A DNA stretch of 64,000 nucleotides from Toxonevra muliebris (taxonomy: Eukaryota > Arthropoda > Insecta > Diptera > Pallopteridae): assembly GCA_963691655.1 (NCBI GenBank), contig OY829329.1:13902708-13966707 (forward strand), written 5' to 3'. Made by a program: the position numbers and the translations under genes. The stretch's first letter is position 1. Each line of letters opens with the position of its first letter. The notes under the pieces are model-generated. The model was given only the letters and a program-made list of their open reading frames with translations. It searched no databases and was not told the origin of the DNA. Below, piece after piece: positions 36,101 to 50,700 of this stretch.

Positions 36101-38798
36101 ACAATGGATGATCTTGTCCGAGGGTGATCGGGGAAAACGTAAGTTGATTCCTCTATATAAATTAAAGCTTTCTACAGTTAGGATGTTGAGAAGCATTTCA
36201 AAATAGAAGGTTAAACATAGCAAACAAAAGGATATGAAATATATGCTTAGAGATGAAAAGGATAATATGAAAATCTATTAAAATACTTAAAATAATCATA
36301 AATTATACATTATTTTCAAGTTTTTTAGCATAGAACTGAAACAATCCCAGCCCAAATCAAAATAGCAGTGTTCCTAACACAAATTTGTAAGGAAAATTAT
36401 AATTTACAGGTAATATCCTTGATAAATTCTGCATATTTATAGAAAACTCACTATATTTAATGCAAAACTTGATCAAATTTATTAAACAATTCTTCATAAT
36501 ATGAGAAAATAGTTGAAAAAATAATTGAATTGGGTTCAACCCACTAGTGGAGTACATTTTACAGTGTTATAGAGAAAATCCTCTCCAGAAATTGTAGTTT
36601 TATCCAAATTCAATAGGAAAACACTTATATTTTTAAATTATTTTTTAATTTTAAGAACGTAATGTTGCATAAAGTTAACTTCATTGAAAGCAGCATGCAA
36701 TCTAACAACTTTAGTGACTTCCGCCGTACTACAGCTTGTAATCCAGGCCAGAATTCTTGCTCTTTTCCATAGATCCTACTAAAACAACCCTAAATTTCAA
36801 CGATTTTTTGAATTTAAATGAAGAAACTCCTAGACAACAATCAATAAAACTTGGTATAAATAAAATTACAACGATTTTATATAATTTTCATACAAAAAAA
36901 TGCCTGAATTTAGCATAAACCATAAGCAGATGTCTTAAAAGTCCATCTAATAGTGGATTTTTTCATTTAAATTTTGATTGAAGTTCCATTTGAAAATTTT
37001 CCTAGGCAAATTGTGATTACGTAATCGATGAAAATTTTTGAAAAACATTGAAATTTTACAAAAAGGATAGCAATTTAAAGGTTTTTTATATAGAATTAGT
37101 ATGAAATCGTTAAAAAAACATAAATTCAAACGAAAATTACAAAAATGGGTCCCCAATGAAAATCCAAAATTTTCATATTTCCAGCAACGTGGATCCTTAT
37201 AGATCGTGATTACATCGAGAAATTTGTGAAACAATCATTATTTAATAGATATTTTTAAATTTTTTTAAAATTGCCCATCGCAAACGCTCATTATGTTGTT
37301 TTTTGCCAGCGAAGTCTCATTTGAGACTTCTGTGAAACCGATTCTATTGCAGCCACACCCAATTCGCGGAAGCACCAAAATTATATGCAAGAAGAAGTTT
37401 AAGCTTTATTTTATCACATAATATTAAAATAATCAAAATATTTACATTTTTAGGCGGTAAAATATTTATTTATCCATACGAGTCACACAATTTGCTTACA
37501 ACTCACCTGATTCATGATATTTTCGTAGCAGCATATACGTTTTTCTTATTCCAGTCATTAAACATACACTAATTATTTTAAATTTTAAGTTTTTTTCAAT
37601 AATGTTTTACTTAAATGCAAGAAAATTTCAAGTTGAAAAAATTTTTCTCCAACGCAGCACAAAAAAAATTTCACGTCGTCCTCGTCTTCCATTCACAAGT
37701 CATTTGTCGAAAATCGCCATTTTGTGTTGCCATTGTCGCTTGTTAGTGCTGCCCATCATGCACGAAACAGCTTCGAAACTTTCTATTACCAATTATATTG
37801 TAATAGATGGTGAATTGTAATAGATCGAACAATGTTCGCAGAGATATCTTGGTAGAACACAATTGAAAAGGAACGATCTAAATTACGAGTACTTATATGT
37901 ATATCATCCTTTTTTTTATCAGAAACATGAATGTGCAAATTTAGACTTTTTTGGTTTATTTTCTAGTTGGATTTTTTTTTTGTTATGAATGTTGTCCCAG
38001 AAACGTGAAAGCATCTCTCCTTTTGAAGCACGTGTTGCAGGCCATATTTGTTAGATGAATGTGGAATAACGCATGAATTTTGAGAGTACATGAGACTTTC
38101 AAAAACCATTTCCGTACATGTTGAAATTTTCACATCCGTGTTTTTAACATAAATAGGGCGATATGTATTCTGAGCAGCATATCGCTACCTTAATTTGCTA
38201 AGGTTCACACATTTTTTAGATTTTACTGGAAATGCGGGAAAAAACCTTTCAAAAGTAAAATTGAAACTAAAAGAACAATTACTTTAATTTTTAATGTTTG
38301 GCTTCAAAATGCTTATGCTTATTAGCGATATATATATTTTTTATAAGAAATATAATGAAAGTGCAAATAAGGGCTCCATAAGCCATAGAGTTTAACTTTT
38401 AAGATGAAAACAATTAAAGCCGTGACCATAATATGCAAATGCTAGCTTAAGCTATGCATATGTTCACTTCTGACAAACACTTAAACAAATTACAGAAATG
38501 AGTTGATTCCGTGTGGAATATACGAATAATGGTAATAATCCATGAGTTGAATTAGGAAAAAGAGCAAGCCGTAACTGGAATAAAATGTTGCTTATGCACA
38601 GTAAGAGGGCTTACGCAAAGCAAAGAAATGATGATGAGCGTGTGTTTTTTTTTTCGAAACAAATATGCCTATATTGCTAACTGAAAGCCAACGAAAAACT
38701 AACATCAGATACGTTTTGAGATTTATTTAATTAAATGTAGATACTCTGCGAAATATATTGTACAAAATATATTTTATAAAAAAAAACAGGTACCTAAT
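33101..38798. other. Long gene-poor spacer
   Basis: About 5.7 kb of AT-rich sequence without a recognisable gene. Reading frames are short and low in complexity (for example 36357-36557, 36947-37234, 37602-37820). In particular there is no AAA+ motor sequence downstream of the dynein-tail gene on the minus strand. Confidence 0.5.
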
Positions 38799-41700
38799 TT
38801 ACAAAATATCAGTACGACACTTTCTCTGCGACTTTCGCAGTAATAAGGCTTCAAAAGCCTCCTCCTTCAAGCGTAGTTTTTCTTCCATTTGTGTTTTTAT
38901 TGTATCTGCCTCTAGTTCAGCCTTTTCTGATATCTCTTGAACTAATTCCAAATGATCCATCACACCTTTACGTATCAGATATTGAAAATTTAATGCACCT
39001 GTAACTTTAATTTCCATGCCTGAACGGCTTCCCAACTCATGCCAATGTATACCTAACCAATGCTCATTTCTCAACCATTTAATACAATTATATATAGGTA
39101 CAAATGCATTAAGTTTTTCCAGATATACGGTTGCAACATCTTGCACCTCAGGCTTTTCCTGGAATACAATATAAGATGTTTCCAAAGAAGAACGAATTTC
39201 TTCTATATCACTCCATACTTCTTTTAAATCAACACCGAGATATGGATTACCAACAGTAGCTTCTTCAAGTTTTATAAAGTCAAAACAGGTTGTCCATAAG
39301 TCTCGATATGGTATAAAGCCTTCAATTATACTCGTTAGAAATTTAAATGAGAGCTCTTCCTCTTCAAATAGTTCTTGGCGATATTTCAAAGTTTTGCCGA
39401 GTTTTTTCAAGTCCATAATAACTTTCCAAGTTTTTTTAACCTAAAAATTAAAAGAAATCATAGTTCAAATACAGTTGAGACTACAATTTACATAGTTGTA
39501 CAGATCAAATATAAATAAATTTTTTCTGTTTTGCATCTGATGTCTGGATTCAAAACTATATCAAAGGAATACGGTGGAAGTTTCTTGAAAAGTTTAAAAA
39601 TAATTATTCTTTTTGAAACTTAAGAAGGAATGAGTTATCGGAAAGTATAGACAGGATCGGTTGATTTTATTCATTTAGATCGTAAATTGATTTGGTACAA
39701 AGTAATGAAAATCTTGAACATCCAGATTTTACAGACCACAAATTTAAATTACTAAATTATGGATAAAACTCAAATTATTTCAGCATGGTATTTTCACTGA
39801 AAATCCCTGTATACAGCCACTATATAAGTTTTCCTGAATAACAATAAAGTTAAGATACTATAAAACGTTTACTTACTTCCACCGAAGTTTCTATTACTTT
39901 ATTCGGATCAAATATTAATGAAAATGCTTGAATTTCTTCGTTCAATTCTTCTAAACGCTCCTCAAATAATATACACTCGCTAAAATGCAAACGTCGGAAT
40001 TCTTCAATATCATATTTCTGTTCCTCACGTAATGTTGACAAGCGTTTGATGATATTATGGGGCCAAGCATACACTTCCCATTTCATATCAAACTGAGCAT
40101 CATTCAAATTGTAAAAGAAACAATCCAGCATATCGTATTCCAACCACATAATTTGTATATCAGACTTTATTTGTTCAACAAGATTGGGCACGGTCAATGC
40201 AAATGCACGTATTTCATACAAATGCTCAATACTTCTGGGACGTTCCGAAATTTTGTTATAGATTTCATTACATTTGTCCAATAATCTTTCATTTATGTTG
40301 TACATGCGTTGTATGTAGTATTCAAACATTCGTTTAATAATTTCTATATGTTTCCTAACCATATACTGTTTCATGTTATCAACGTTAATATAAAATGGGC
40401 CGATTGTAATGAAAGCGGGTAGAATGTTACGTAATTCCTCTTTTTGACGCTTTTGCTCTAAAATATCTTGTTTAACTTGGAAAGATGATCTTTCGATAGC
40501 TTCATACTGACGCATAAAATCACTTACTTTAAGTAGATAAAATTGTATAAATCGTTCATAGAGTTTCGCATAAGCCAGTAATGGTATGATACTTTGATTA
40601 TAGCTCAGTTGTATTAGACTATTGCATTCAATGAACATATCGTTAATAAGTTCCACTGTCCTTATATAGAGATTTGGAGCAAATTTAAGATTTACCATTG
40701 TTTCGGCTTCAATGCAACGAACACCGCTTGTTTTTTCCAATGATTTCTTAAATACCTCAGTAATACCTGGTTCGAAGTCTTCTGGTGGCGTTGAATAGAC
40801 AACCTTACCATCTTCTGATATACTCATAACTAAACTGAAAATTGGTTTTTCGTAGGGAAACTCAGAGTCAATAAAATCATTTCTCCACTCATAATCGGGC
40901 GTGAGTTTTAAGAATTCTTGACATGGTTCAGTAACGTATTTCGTAAAATTTTCGATTGATTTTTCTAGGAATACTTGCATAGACTCTTCCATGCGGAATT
41001 TCACTTGTAATATGAAACGTACTGTCTTGCACATTTGATAAACATCCCATTTGTCTAGACCAATATCTAGCCAACCTTTTCCAAGAGCACGTAACACAAC
41101 GCCTATTCCAGCTGATATCTTTAGAGGCCACAAATGTTTTAAATATGTAGATTTATTGCTGCTATGGATTTGTTGTGATTGCAAGAAATCATGCAATGGC
41201 AACGGTTTCGAAAAAGCGCAAATAAAAATGTTTTGTATCTCAATGTGCTGGCATTCAACAGCAACATTTTCCATTGCACGAATGCCAGATGTAATATAAT
41301 ACAATGTTGTTCTCAACACTTGATAACATATATCTCTTATACTGAGCTTGAGATTTTTAATAAATTTCCGTTCACTTCTACTCTTTGGCGAATCGAATTT
41401 TTTGGGTAGAGCATCGTTTATGAGATCACCGCTAAATGCTGGAAATTCTTTAGGCATCAATTTTACAAACTTTCCGAATTCGTAACAAGCCATCAAATGT
41501 TCAAATACCAAATATACTTCGTTCCGAAGTCCCCTCATAAAAGTTGCATTACCGTTATCCAACTTTTTAAGTAAATTTTCAATGCACTTTTGTGAATGAA
41601 ATCGATTCTCATTCAAATCTTGCAATAACACACAATCGATAATTGCCTCCATCAGAATAAGAATTTCAGCTTTATTACGTTCATTTACGGCATGTTTTAA

Positions 41701-42486
41701 ACGATCCACATACCTAATAGGATTTTCGGCCAAAAACATAAACTGTATTTTGGGTAAGTCAAAGTAATTTTCATCCATTAGTGAAAAAACATTATATTGG
41801 TATATCTCCTCCCTGAGTGGGTGTTCTTTAAAATTGTTAACGGCTACATATTGCCAACGATATTCGTTCATACTTAAACCATTGGGTAAAAACGCTTTGG
41901 CTGGCAAGGGGTATTTTTCATTCTCAATTACTCCTAAGCTCAACCATTTTTCGGGTGAATGATTAGCAAAATCAAAGTTATCAAAAAAAGACAATGGTAA
42001 AAAGTGTTTAAATGCACTTTCTGACAGCATATGGTATTGCTCTTCAGTTGGCAATAATTCCTCATTGGTTAAATTTGCATTTTGTAGCATTTCTTGTAAA
42101 TTCATTTTCGCATATTGACGTCGGCGACGATCAACTTCGACATCTCGGGGTAAACTCTTTTCTGGCACATGAACCATCATTTGTACCTTTGGTAACATCG
42201 TTTGTACTGGAAACTTGTGTACTTTGCCATTTTTACCTGGCAGGGTTAACCATTTTTGCGCAATTTCTATACGATACGGTGCAGAAGATATCAGATATTC
42301 TCTCGGCACAGAGAGTTCAAAATATCTCCCTATTGCTGATTCCGCAACCGCTGTTTGTTGGCATATTCCTCTGGGAGATGTTAATCCTTCGGCATTTTCA
42401 GAGGACTGAGGATTGTCAATTTCTTCGTTTTCTTCGTTTTCTTTCCCATCTCTTCGTATTACATTAATGGAATAAACTGAACGCAT
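38799..42486 (-). CDS. Dynein heavy-chain tail homologue without motor
   Basis: Two exons, 42486-39877 and 39440-38799, joined at a phase-0 intron of 436 bp, give 1,083 residues. The protein aligns along its length with the N-terminal tail and start of the linker of axonemal inner-arm heavy chains, best with DNAH1 as I remember it. Examples are TIGPFYINVDNMKQYM, a SERPRSIEHLYEIRAF block, MLDCFFYNLNDAQFDMKW and YRDLWTTCFDF. It then ends at a stop after about 60 residues of charged helix (ALLLRKSQRKCRTDIL), where full-length chains of over 4,000 residues continue into six AAA+ modules. No P-loop is present. The open frame of 870 codons is uninterrupted, which argues for a maintained gene. Tails of this kind bind intermediate chains and partner heavy chains, so a motorless assembly factor or dominant regulator is possible but unproven. 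The start at 42486 is the first ATG of the open frame. Confidence 0.8.
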
Positions 42487-43620
42487 TGTGTTATGCTTGT
42501 TTTATGCCCCTAAGAGTTGTAAGGAGGAGAAATGAGCCATTAGCGGAAAGACCTTGAAAAGTGTCGTCTTTCTATTTTGTATAAAAATATATAATATATC
42601 AATTTTGACTTTTTGTATTTTTCAATTATCATCGTATTATTTTTATTCAAATCTACAAGGTAGAAAGTTGAGGCATATAGTACCTGCATATAATAATCGA
42701 TTTATAAGTATATAATAATAAAATTTGGTATAGAAGTACAGTTTGACATGGGCCAAATCAGTGAAGGGAAATACATTTTTGTAAATTTATAGTTCTGAAA
42801 GTGTGCACTGAAGAGCTTAAGTCGAGATCAGATAAACTTTAAATTTTTTCATTTTTATTATTATTAGAGACTACGAAACAGAAATCAAATTGTTCATATT
42901 TCATAGTTTGGCTTTTACGGCATTGTTACTCAACAGGCTTAAAATGATACGTCCTTTTTGTAGAGATGACTAGGTGAGTAAGTCGCAACAGTGTATATAG
43001 AGCAGGCAAATCATATGGCCTTTTCCTCATCAGCGATCTTTGTCATAGTTTTTATTAGCATTTTAACATTCTATATAACCGTCTAATATTTGAAAATGAA
43101 GCTGAAAATTATAAGGTTTTCGTTTATAAAGATTTTCACTGAACAGAAATATCATGATACATTACATTAGGTGGAAACTCTCGCTCGAAGACCCGCTACA
43201 GTACGCGAACGAACAAATTGTTTAAATATCAGCGGCCATCCTGTTCATTCCCCTGATATAGACAGTACAATATCTGTTTGCGAACATCTGCTATAGCAAC
43301 GATGACCGTTTTCTTACTTATATTCTATGCAGTATGATATCGTATTATTATTACATAAATTAAATAAATTTAAGCTAATATTCAATATAGAAAATATACT
43401 TTCTCAGCTATAGCTTTCGTAAAATTGACAAACGGAAAATTATCGTAAAAAACAAAAAGTAAATCAATATGTACTTTTCCTCATTAATTTGATGATATGT
43501 GCTTCACTTGAGAATGTTTTTAATTTTTGGTTGAATCAAATTGAAAAATAATAAAAAAAATAAACTCATGCTCAATCACTCTCACTTTTTAAATAATCAA
43601 ATAAATGTCGGCAGCCCTGT
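42487..43620. other. Spacer upstream of the dynein-tail gene
   Basis: AT-rich sequence with no recognisable gene. The dynein-tail gene and ABHD13 are divergent, with the hAT-like element between them. Confidence 0.4.
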
Positions 43621-44904
43621 GCAGTGTGGCCAACTCAGCACTTTTCTCGCTAAATTTAGTGCTTTTTGAAAATTAAAACGCGGAAAAAAGTGATTTAGCT
43701 GTCAGCGGGTTTTTAACGTGTTTTTTTCAATTTAAAAGACACTAAATGCTTCGCTAAATAATCCATTTCCTGAATAATCCTAACAACGTTTTTTATCGAA
43801 ACAATGAGCAATGAACTTATTTAAAACCAAAGTTCGTAACCTTAAGTCACTCAATTCAAAAAATTCTTTACTTCATTTAAAAAATAGATTAAAACACGAA
43901 AATTAATTTTGTGAAAATTACAAAATATCAGATGGCATAAATGTTTATATAACGCTTCTGAATTCCGATTAAATAGTGTGTTATGGCCAGAAGAAGCAGA
44001 TACTAATGCAGAGAATATAGACTTCGATTGTATAATTTAGAAATGCTGTGAATTAAAAACTTTAAATATACATGTATTTAATTAATTTTCTTTTTAATAC
44101 TGCAGAATTCCGATAATTCTTAATCGTAAGGGACCAGCAATTTTTTACGAATTACGGAGGTTTTCGATTTAACCCTTTCACCTCCGAGTTTTTCCTCAAA
44201 ATCTTTGTTGAGTTTCTTCAATATTTTATGCAAATATTAAAATAAATTTAAAAAAATAATATGTCCAGGACTCTTAATCCTTACAGTTATCCTTAAGTTT
44301 TCCAATGGAGCGTAATGTCTGCTATAATTTCTGTAACCAGGAATTATAGCAAAGCCAACTTAGGGCGATGACACTGTGTGTATACAATCCACTCATGGAC
44401 AGCCAGCACCCGTATTTTAAGGGAAACTCAAATGCAATGGAAGCCGTATCTCCCATTTTACTTAAATTTTCGAACATTATTGGGATATACGTTAATGAGG
44501 TTAAAATAAGAAAATTACGAATTAACGGTTTTGTAGTTTAAGGCTCTTCTCGCGTATCTTGTCAACCACGAAAAACACAAAAAATTTCTTTAAAAAATGA
44601 ACGTAACTATCTACAATGATTGATTTTTTTCGAGACCTTATATTAAAAAAAAAAATACGAATTAGCGAGGGGACCAAATTGTTAGAATTTTTGCGAATCA
44701 AAGCTATTTTTTCCAGGAACCAGCAGTTTGTTACGAATTATTGAAATTTTGCAATTAACAGGGTACGAATTATCTCGATTCTACTGTATATAAAAATTTC
44801 GGTTTAACACTTCTATAAGGAAAATTTATCGGTTTTTTAAAGAAAATAATCGTTTTTTTTCTTCATTTTAGCGGATTTTGAAAAACAAAAGTTGGCCACA
44901 CAGG
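43621..44904. mobile_element. hAT-like MITE, copy 1
   Basis: The ends are CAGTGTGGCCAAC (left) and GTTGGCCACACAG (right), inverted with one mismatch. They are flanked by GCCCTGTG and GCACTGTG, an 8-bp target duplication with one change. Length is about 1.28 kb with no transposase. The left subterminal region (GCTAAATAATCCATTTCC and neighbours) recurs inverted at about 51530-51610. CAG-type ends with 8-bp duplications are the hAT pattern. Confidence 0.7.
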
Positions 44905-45267
44905 CACTGTGGCTGCATTTGCAGCTGTCAGAATTGGTAAATAATGAAATTTAATCATTGTGAATCGTGATACAGAAAAAGAAGAAGAATAGTACCTACT
45001 GATTTTCTAAAAATTAAAATTTTCAATGCCAAAAATATTTGTAAACTAGTCATACGAACGAAAGTTAAATATAAATTAGATAAACAGTTAATGAAGTGAC
45101 TACAAAAAAAGAAAAATATCGGAAAAAAACAGTTGCACTCACAGAATGATGTGAATAAATGTAAAACAAGAGAACAGAAAAAACTCATTAGGATTACCTA
45201 TAATAAAAATGTGCTAGCGATAAATTTGTTAAGAACTAAAATTGAGATTTTAAAGCAAATCAACAGC

Positions 45268-47009
45268 ATGTCGCTTCCTAAAGAAATCGATGTCAAGGGA
45301 TTGCCAGTAGCATTGCCGCAATCGCGGGGCGTTTGGGCAGTATTAGTGGGAGCCATTCTTCTAAGCACAATGGTATATTTCTTTTACGGTGGATTCTTAA
45401 CATTCTGTCTATTTACTGGATTTAGCTTAAGTAAGTATTCGTTGTCATTATCATTTTCAAATTCTTCAATAAAGAAATTGCAATTTTTTATTTTTTTGCA
45501 GGCCTATTATATTACGTTCAGGATATACTACTTTATCATCCAGATTTGCCAGCAAATTCACGTACATACATTCCCATACCGACAATGCATAATTTACCAA
45601 ATGAAACCATTAATATTCGCACACCTGACAAGGTGACATTGCATGCGTTTTGGATTAGCCAACCCGACGAGCGTTCGAAAACGGTACCAACATTTGTTTA
45701 CTTTCATGGCAATGCAGGGAATATGGGTCATCGTATGCAAAATGTTTGGGGAATTTTTTATAATTTACATTGCAACATTTTAATGGTAGAATATCGTGGC
45801 TATGGCCTATCGACCGGTTCGCCTACGGAACGTGGCCTTGTGATTGATATACGTGCTGCCTTAGATTATCTTTATACACGTGATGATCTTGATCATTCGC
45901 AAATTGTACTCTTCGGTCGTTCGTTGGGTGGTGCTGTGGTCATTGATGCTGCTGCCGATACAATCTATTCGCAAAAAATTATGTGTGCCATTGTGGAGAA
46001 TACATTTACAAGTATACCCGATATGGCAATGGAATTAGTGCATCCATCTGCCAAATATATACCAAATTTTCTTTATAAAAATAAGGTAAGCACATGACGC
46101 TATCAGTTAAGCTTCCGTATTCCTATAAGAAAAGAAGATAATTTCTAATTGATAACACTAATCTTTATGATTTTTCATTATAGTTTCATTCATTGACAAA
46201 AATCAGCAAGTGTTCAGTACCATTTCTATTTATATCTGGATTAGCTGATAATCTAGTACCACCCCGAATGATGCGTTCATTATACACGAAATGTGGCAGC
46301 GATAAAAAAATTATTTTGGAATTCATTGGCGGTTCACACAACGACACTTGGATAGTAGATGGGTATGTTGATTAAAAACTAAGATACTTTTTTTCTGGTT
46401 ATGTGCAAACGTTGATACTTTTAAATTCAGTGCTCGGAAGCAAAAAATATTCTGACTAGTAGGTATAAAATCCTATTTTATGGCCAAATAAAGAACATTT
46501 AATCTTGTGGGGCCACATCGTGGCTGATATGACGCTATCAGTTAAGTTTCCGTATTCCTATAAGAAAAAAAGAGAAAAAAGATACAAATTTTCCCGGGGA
46601 TTCATTCGAGAATATTTAGAAAAGGACTGATTATCTCTTATTAGATTATAAATGAATTCAGTAGGATTGCTGTTTAAACCTGTAGTGATGAGCGTAACCT
46701 GAACGTCCCTACACCCCAAGAAATGTGTGCTAACTAGCACTTTATATCCAACCTGGCACAATCTTCGCTATTAGCGTTACTTCTTTTTAGCGTTACAAAA
46801 AGCTTTCTTTTACGGATTTCTACAATCTCTGCCCATACATATATAATTTTTCTACTTCAACTAATAGCATTCTCTCTATTTTTCTTTCTTGTTTTAACAG
46901 CTACTATCAAGGTATTAAAAACTTCCTCAATGAATGCCAAAATATTGTGCCGCCCTTACAGAAGCCACCAGAGAAAAGTAACGTTTGGCATGAAATTCAG
47001 GATGTGTAA
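45268..47009 (+). CDS. Bem46: ABHD13/Bem46-type alpha/beta hydrolase
   Basis: Four exons, 45268-45430, 45502-46085, 46184-46362, 46901-47009, give 344 residues against 337 in human ABHD13. One N-terminal hydrophobic segment (about residues 22-60) anchors the protein in a membrane. The serine-hydrolase triad is complete: S195 in GRSLG, D271 in SGLADNLVPP and H301 in GGSHNDTW. FHGNAGNMGHR forms the oxyanion loop, and EYRGYGLSTGSPTE is the family hallmark. The substrate of this family is not well established; depalmitoylation has been suggested for relatives. The start MSLPKEID was preferred to an in-frame upstream ATG at 45133, because only the sequence from the later one resembles the family. 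The gene converges with okra, whose stop is about 720 bp away. An AATAAA lies near 47141. Confidence 0.92.
46097..46140 (+). repeat. Short direct repeat, introns 2 and 3 of ABHD13
   Basis: GACGCTATCAGTTAAGCTTC and CGTATTCCTATAAGAAAA occur here in intron 2 and again, nearly identical, at 46531-46568 in intron 3. In intron 3 it is followed directly by repeat R4. Confidence 0.7.
46575..46640 (+). repeat. Dispersed repeat R4, copy 2 (ABHD13 intron 3)
   Basis: GATACAAATTTTCCCGGGG, ATTCATTCGAGAATATTTAG and GACTGATTATCTC align with 23505-23575 and 52155-52225. Confidence 0.6.
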
Positions 47010-47727
47010 GAAGAAAACAAACAGCAAAATAAAAAATATTGCCATTATTAATAATATATGTATGTAATTAATATAAATACATACTTAAAAAACATACATA
47101 CATAGTTGCCTGCATCTTAAATATATAAGTAAAAAAAAAAAAAATAAACAAAAAAAACTTTATAGGAGTGCACGGCTGTGAGAAGAGAATTTCAAAGACG
47201 ATTACGACGATTTCGACTTATAGATAGTTTTTGATTGAAAATGACTACTTACTACACATAGAAAACTAATAGCTTTAAACTACTTATGTATTAAATATTC
47301 AATAATTTAAGCATATGTATGTAATTATGTACAGTTCTACATTTTAATGTAGTTATTAGTGAGACAAACAGAAAGACAGATAAACAAATAAATAAACGAA
47401 AAATAACAAAACGCAAAAAAACTATGCTGCATACAAAGACATAATGAAAACGCTGATTGAATATATTTTTGCATATTTTCATTGAATTTATTATTATGTG
47501 TTTTAAAAATCACTTTAAAACATATTTAAAACATTATTAGCATTAATAAAAAAAAGGAAGGAAAATAAGTTAAACAAAGCAATTAAATATATGCATGTAT
47601 TATAACATGAGTAGGTGTACTATATGTTATAATAGTAATGTGAAACCAATCAGGTTCAATTATTTAATAAATTATATTATTATTATTAGATAATTTATAT
47701 TTATTTATGAATTATTTTATTTCGCAA
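47010..47727. other. Convergent 3' region of ABHD13 and okra
   Basis: AT-rich sequence holding the 3' ends of both genes. A minus-strand AATAAA for okra lies at about 47716-47721, only a few bases past the stop, with a second at about 47698-47704. No gene was recognised. Confidence 0.5.
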
Positions 47728-50700
47728 CTACTCGTAATCACTATCATCTGCATTATATGAGCTATCATTGTCGTCATCATCATCAATTCCACTATGACGT
47801 TTTTTATTAGATTTAATTGTATGAGCTCCTTCATCTTCTGTTTGTTGGTTATCGACTTTTGCTATCGTTGCTTCTTCTTGTGAACGATGATGAAACACAA
47901 ACGATACACATTTGCTCGTTTGCCATGCTTGCGATAGTGTACTATCTGGTAATCCTTTATTATTCGAACAATGATACCATTGCGATAAATGTGAGGTGCA
48001 GTCTGTGTTCTCAGGTGGTGCTTTAGTCTGTATATTATTAACGCAACGTTTACATTTGAGTCTAAAAGAAAAATGCATGTAAAGTTAAGAATAATGTATA
48101 ATGAATGGGGTAGATAGATAATTCAGTTTGATGCACTGCTGCTTCAAATCCATTGTATTCCGTTTACTATGTGCTGTGCTATAGATTAAAACACTATCTT
48201 GGATGAAGTTTTCAAATATTGGTTTTGTGGAGCCCTTTTTCTGTATTCCTTTATTTAAAAATGCAACTCTGTAGTGGCAGAAAATTCGTTCTAGTTGTAA
48301 TATTGTTCGTGTTAATATGGTCCGTTTCGATTGTGTGGTTCGTTAAAACCGCCATATTAATTTAATTGCATTTTTAAATGCCAACAACGGACATTTTATT
48401 TTCATCCGAACTTCCAAGCACACAAAAGTGTATGCATTTGTATTGCTATTTTATGTTAGAATTATTATTTGAATTCCAATATTTATAGGAAATAAATCTT
48501 CTCACTTAACTCACAATATGAGGTATTTTTATTTGTCAAAGTCCGATTAAATGGAATTGCAAATCCCAATTGATGACAAGTATACTGGCGTATTTAGCAT
48601 AAATTACTTATCTGACATTTGTTTAGAGGGGGAATAAAAAATAAACAAAGAATTAACTCACTTATTGTGTGTATCGGAGAGGACATTCGCCTCATAACGA
48701 AATAGATCCTTTAAATCATCGCGCGTAAAATGTTTCTCATTACTTTCATTATTATCGATAATTGTACTGGATAGTGACTTTTTATGTGTTTGTCTTTGTA
48801 GAATTTTCTCCTCAATCGAACCAGTCTACAAAGATAAGAACAAATATTAATTTCCTGAAATAGTTTCGATACTGTATTGAAAGACAAGCTACAAACCGCA
48901 ACTAAACGATATATAAAACATGGTTTCTTTTGTCCATCACGCCAAATACGTGCCATTGCTTGCTCATCATTTGCTGGATTCCAATCAGGATCAAACATGA
49001 ATAAACGATTCGCACCGATTAAATTCAAACCACAACCACCTGCTTTTGAACTGAGCATAAAAAGAAAACAATCAGATGTGGGATCATTAAATTTATCCAC
49101 TACTTTACTGCGTTTCTTGATTGTCATCGAACCATCGAGACGTACAAATGTGTATTTTCTAAAAAAGAAGAAGAATATTTTGGAAATTTTTATTAAATTT
49201 AAGCATGAGATCGTTAAAGTTACTAAAACAATTACCTTTTCCGAGCTAGCTGCTCAAAGAGATCTAATGTTTGTGTATAATTTGAAATAAGCACAACTTT
49301 ATCATCGCTGTTGGCACGTATGGAAGCTAACATAAAATCGAGTAACATGAACTTTCCACTCAGCTCGGGGTTGATTTCTCTATTTTAAATAAAAGAAAAG
49401 ATTTTATTAAAAAGTGAATGAATGTCCAAGTTACAAGTCAAATTCGAAAAGAAAGCATAAATATATGTAAATCAAAAAAAAAAAAAGAATCTCACTTTTG
49501 ATTATAATTTCCAGGTAGCACATTTTGTGAATTTTCAAATCCATTTTCCTTACCGGCAATTTTTTCATATATCAAATCTGGATGACTGCATAGTTTTTTC
49601 AAGGTCGTTATATCAGATAAAGCAGTGAGTGTAGTTTTTTCATTGCAATCTATAAACAGAAAAATACAATATTTTATTTACTTGCAATTTAAAACCATTG
49701 GAGTAAGTATTTGGCAACCCCTACCCGCTAAATTTTTTCGTATCTTATCGGATTTTAGGAAATTCATGTATAGTTCCATTTGTATTTGTGTCAATTTAGC
49801 GCATATGACCATCTCGAATTTCACCGGTAAGTATTTGGTGAGTATTTGATTCGTACGACGTATAATGCATTGATTAACGACTCCGATCAATTGCTGTGTT
49901 TTTTCCACAGCACGTTCGCGTTCTTTATCACTTGAGTCAGCATTCTGTCCACGCAATATGGCATGCTCGTAGTTGCGCTTGAATTCCGTAGCGCTACCAA
50001 GCATTTCGGGATTTACGAAATTCACTAAACTAAAATATTCGGTGAGATCATTTTGAATGGGCGTACCAGAGAGTAGTACACGTTTTTTTGTTTTGAGTCC
50101 CATTAGCGCTTGATAGGTAAGATTGTCACTGTTTTTTAAACGATGGCCCTATGTAGAGAGATACCTTGAATTGTAAGGAAGAAAAAATTGTGCTTATTCC
50201 ATACGAACCTCATCACAAATGACCATTCCAACCTCGGTGCGACACAAAATGTGTGCATAAATGCGAAAAGTTTCATAGCTAATGAGTAGTACTGGTGTGC
50301 CACAACGTTGATTACAATTCATTGCAAACTGTTCAAGCGTGCGTGTGGTATCCTCTTTCGATCCGCCCTCCATTGCCAAACAATTTAAACGCCCATGCAA
50401 CCATTTATTGAATTCTTTTTCCCAGTTCTTTACCAACGATGAAGGCGATACTATGATTGCTTTAGATATGGTAGGACGACATTCGGGACTTTGCCGCAAC
50501 AAGGTCCAGACGAGTGTCACGCATTGTAACGTCTTGCCCAAACCCATTTCGTCAGCCATTATACAACCATTAAAAGGGCCACGTTCTCCTAAAACACATT
50601 CGTACATAAACCGCACACCTTCACGTTGATGTGGACGCAGTACATTACTCAGCAATGGATCAACGACAATATGTACTAATACTTTAGCTGGATCTAATGT

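Noticed and set aside
45133..45267. Upstream ATG extending ABHD13 by 45 residues
   Set aside because: The added residues are Lys/Asn-rich and unlike the family; the start at 45268 gives the normal length and N-terminus.
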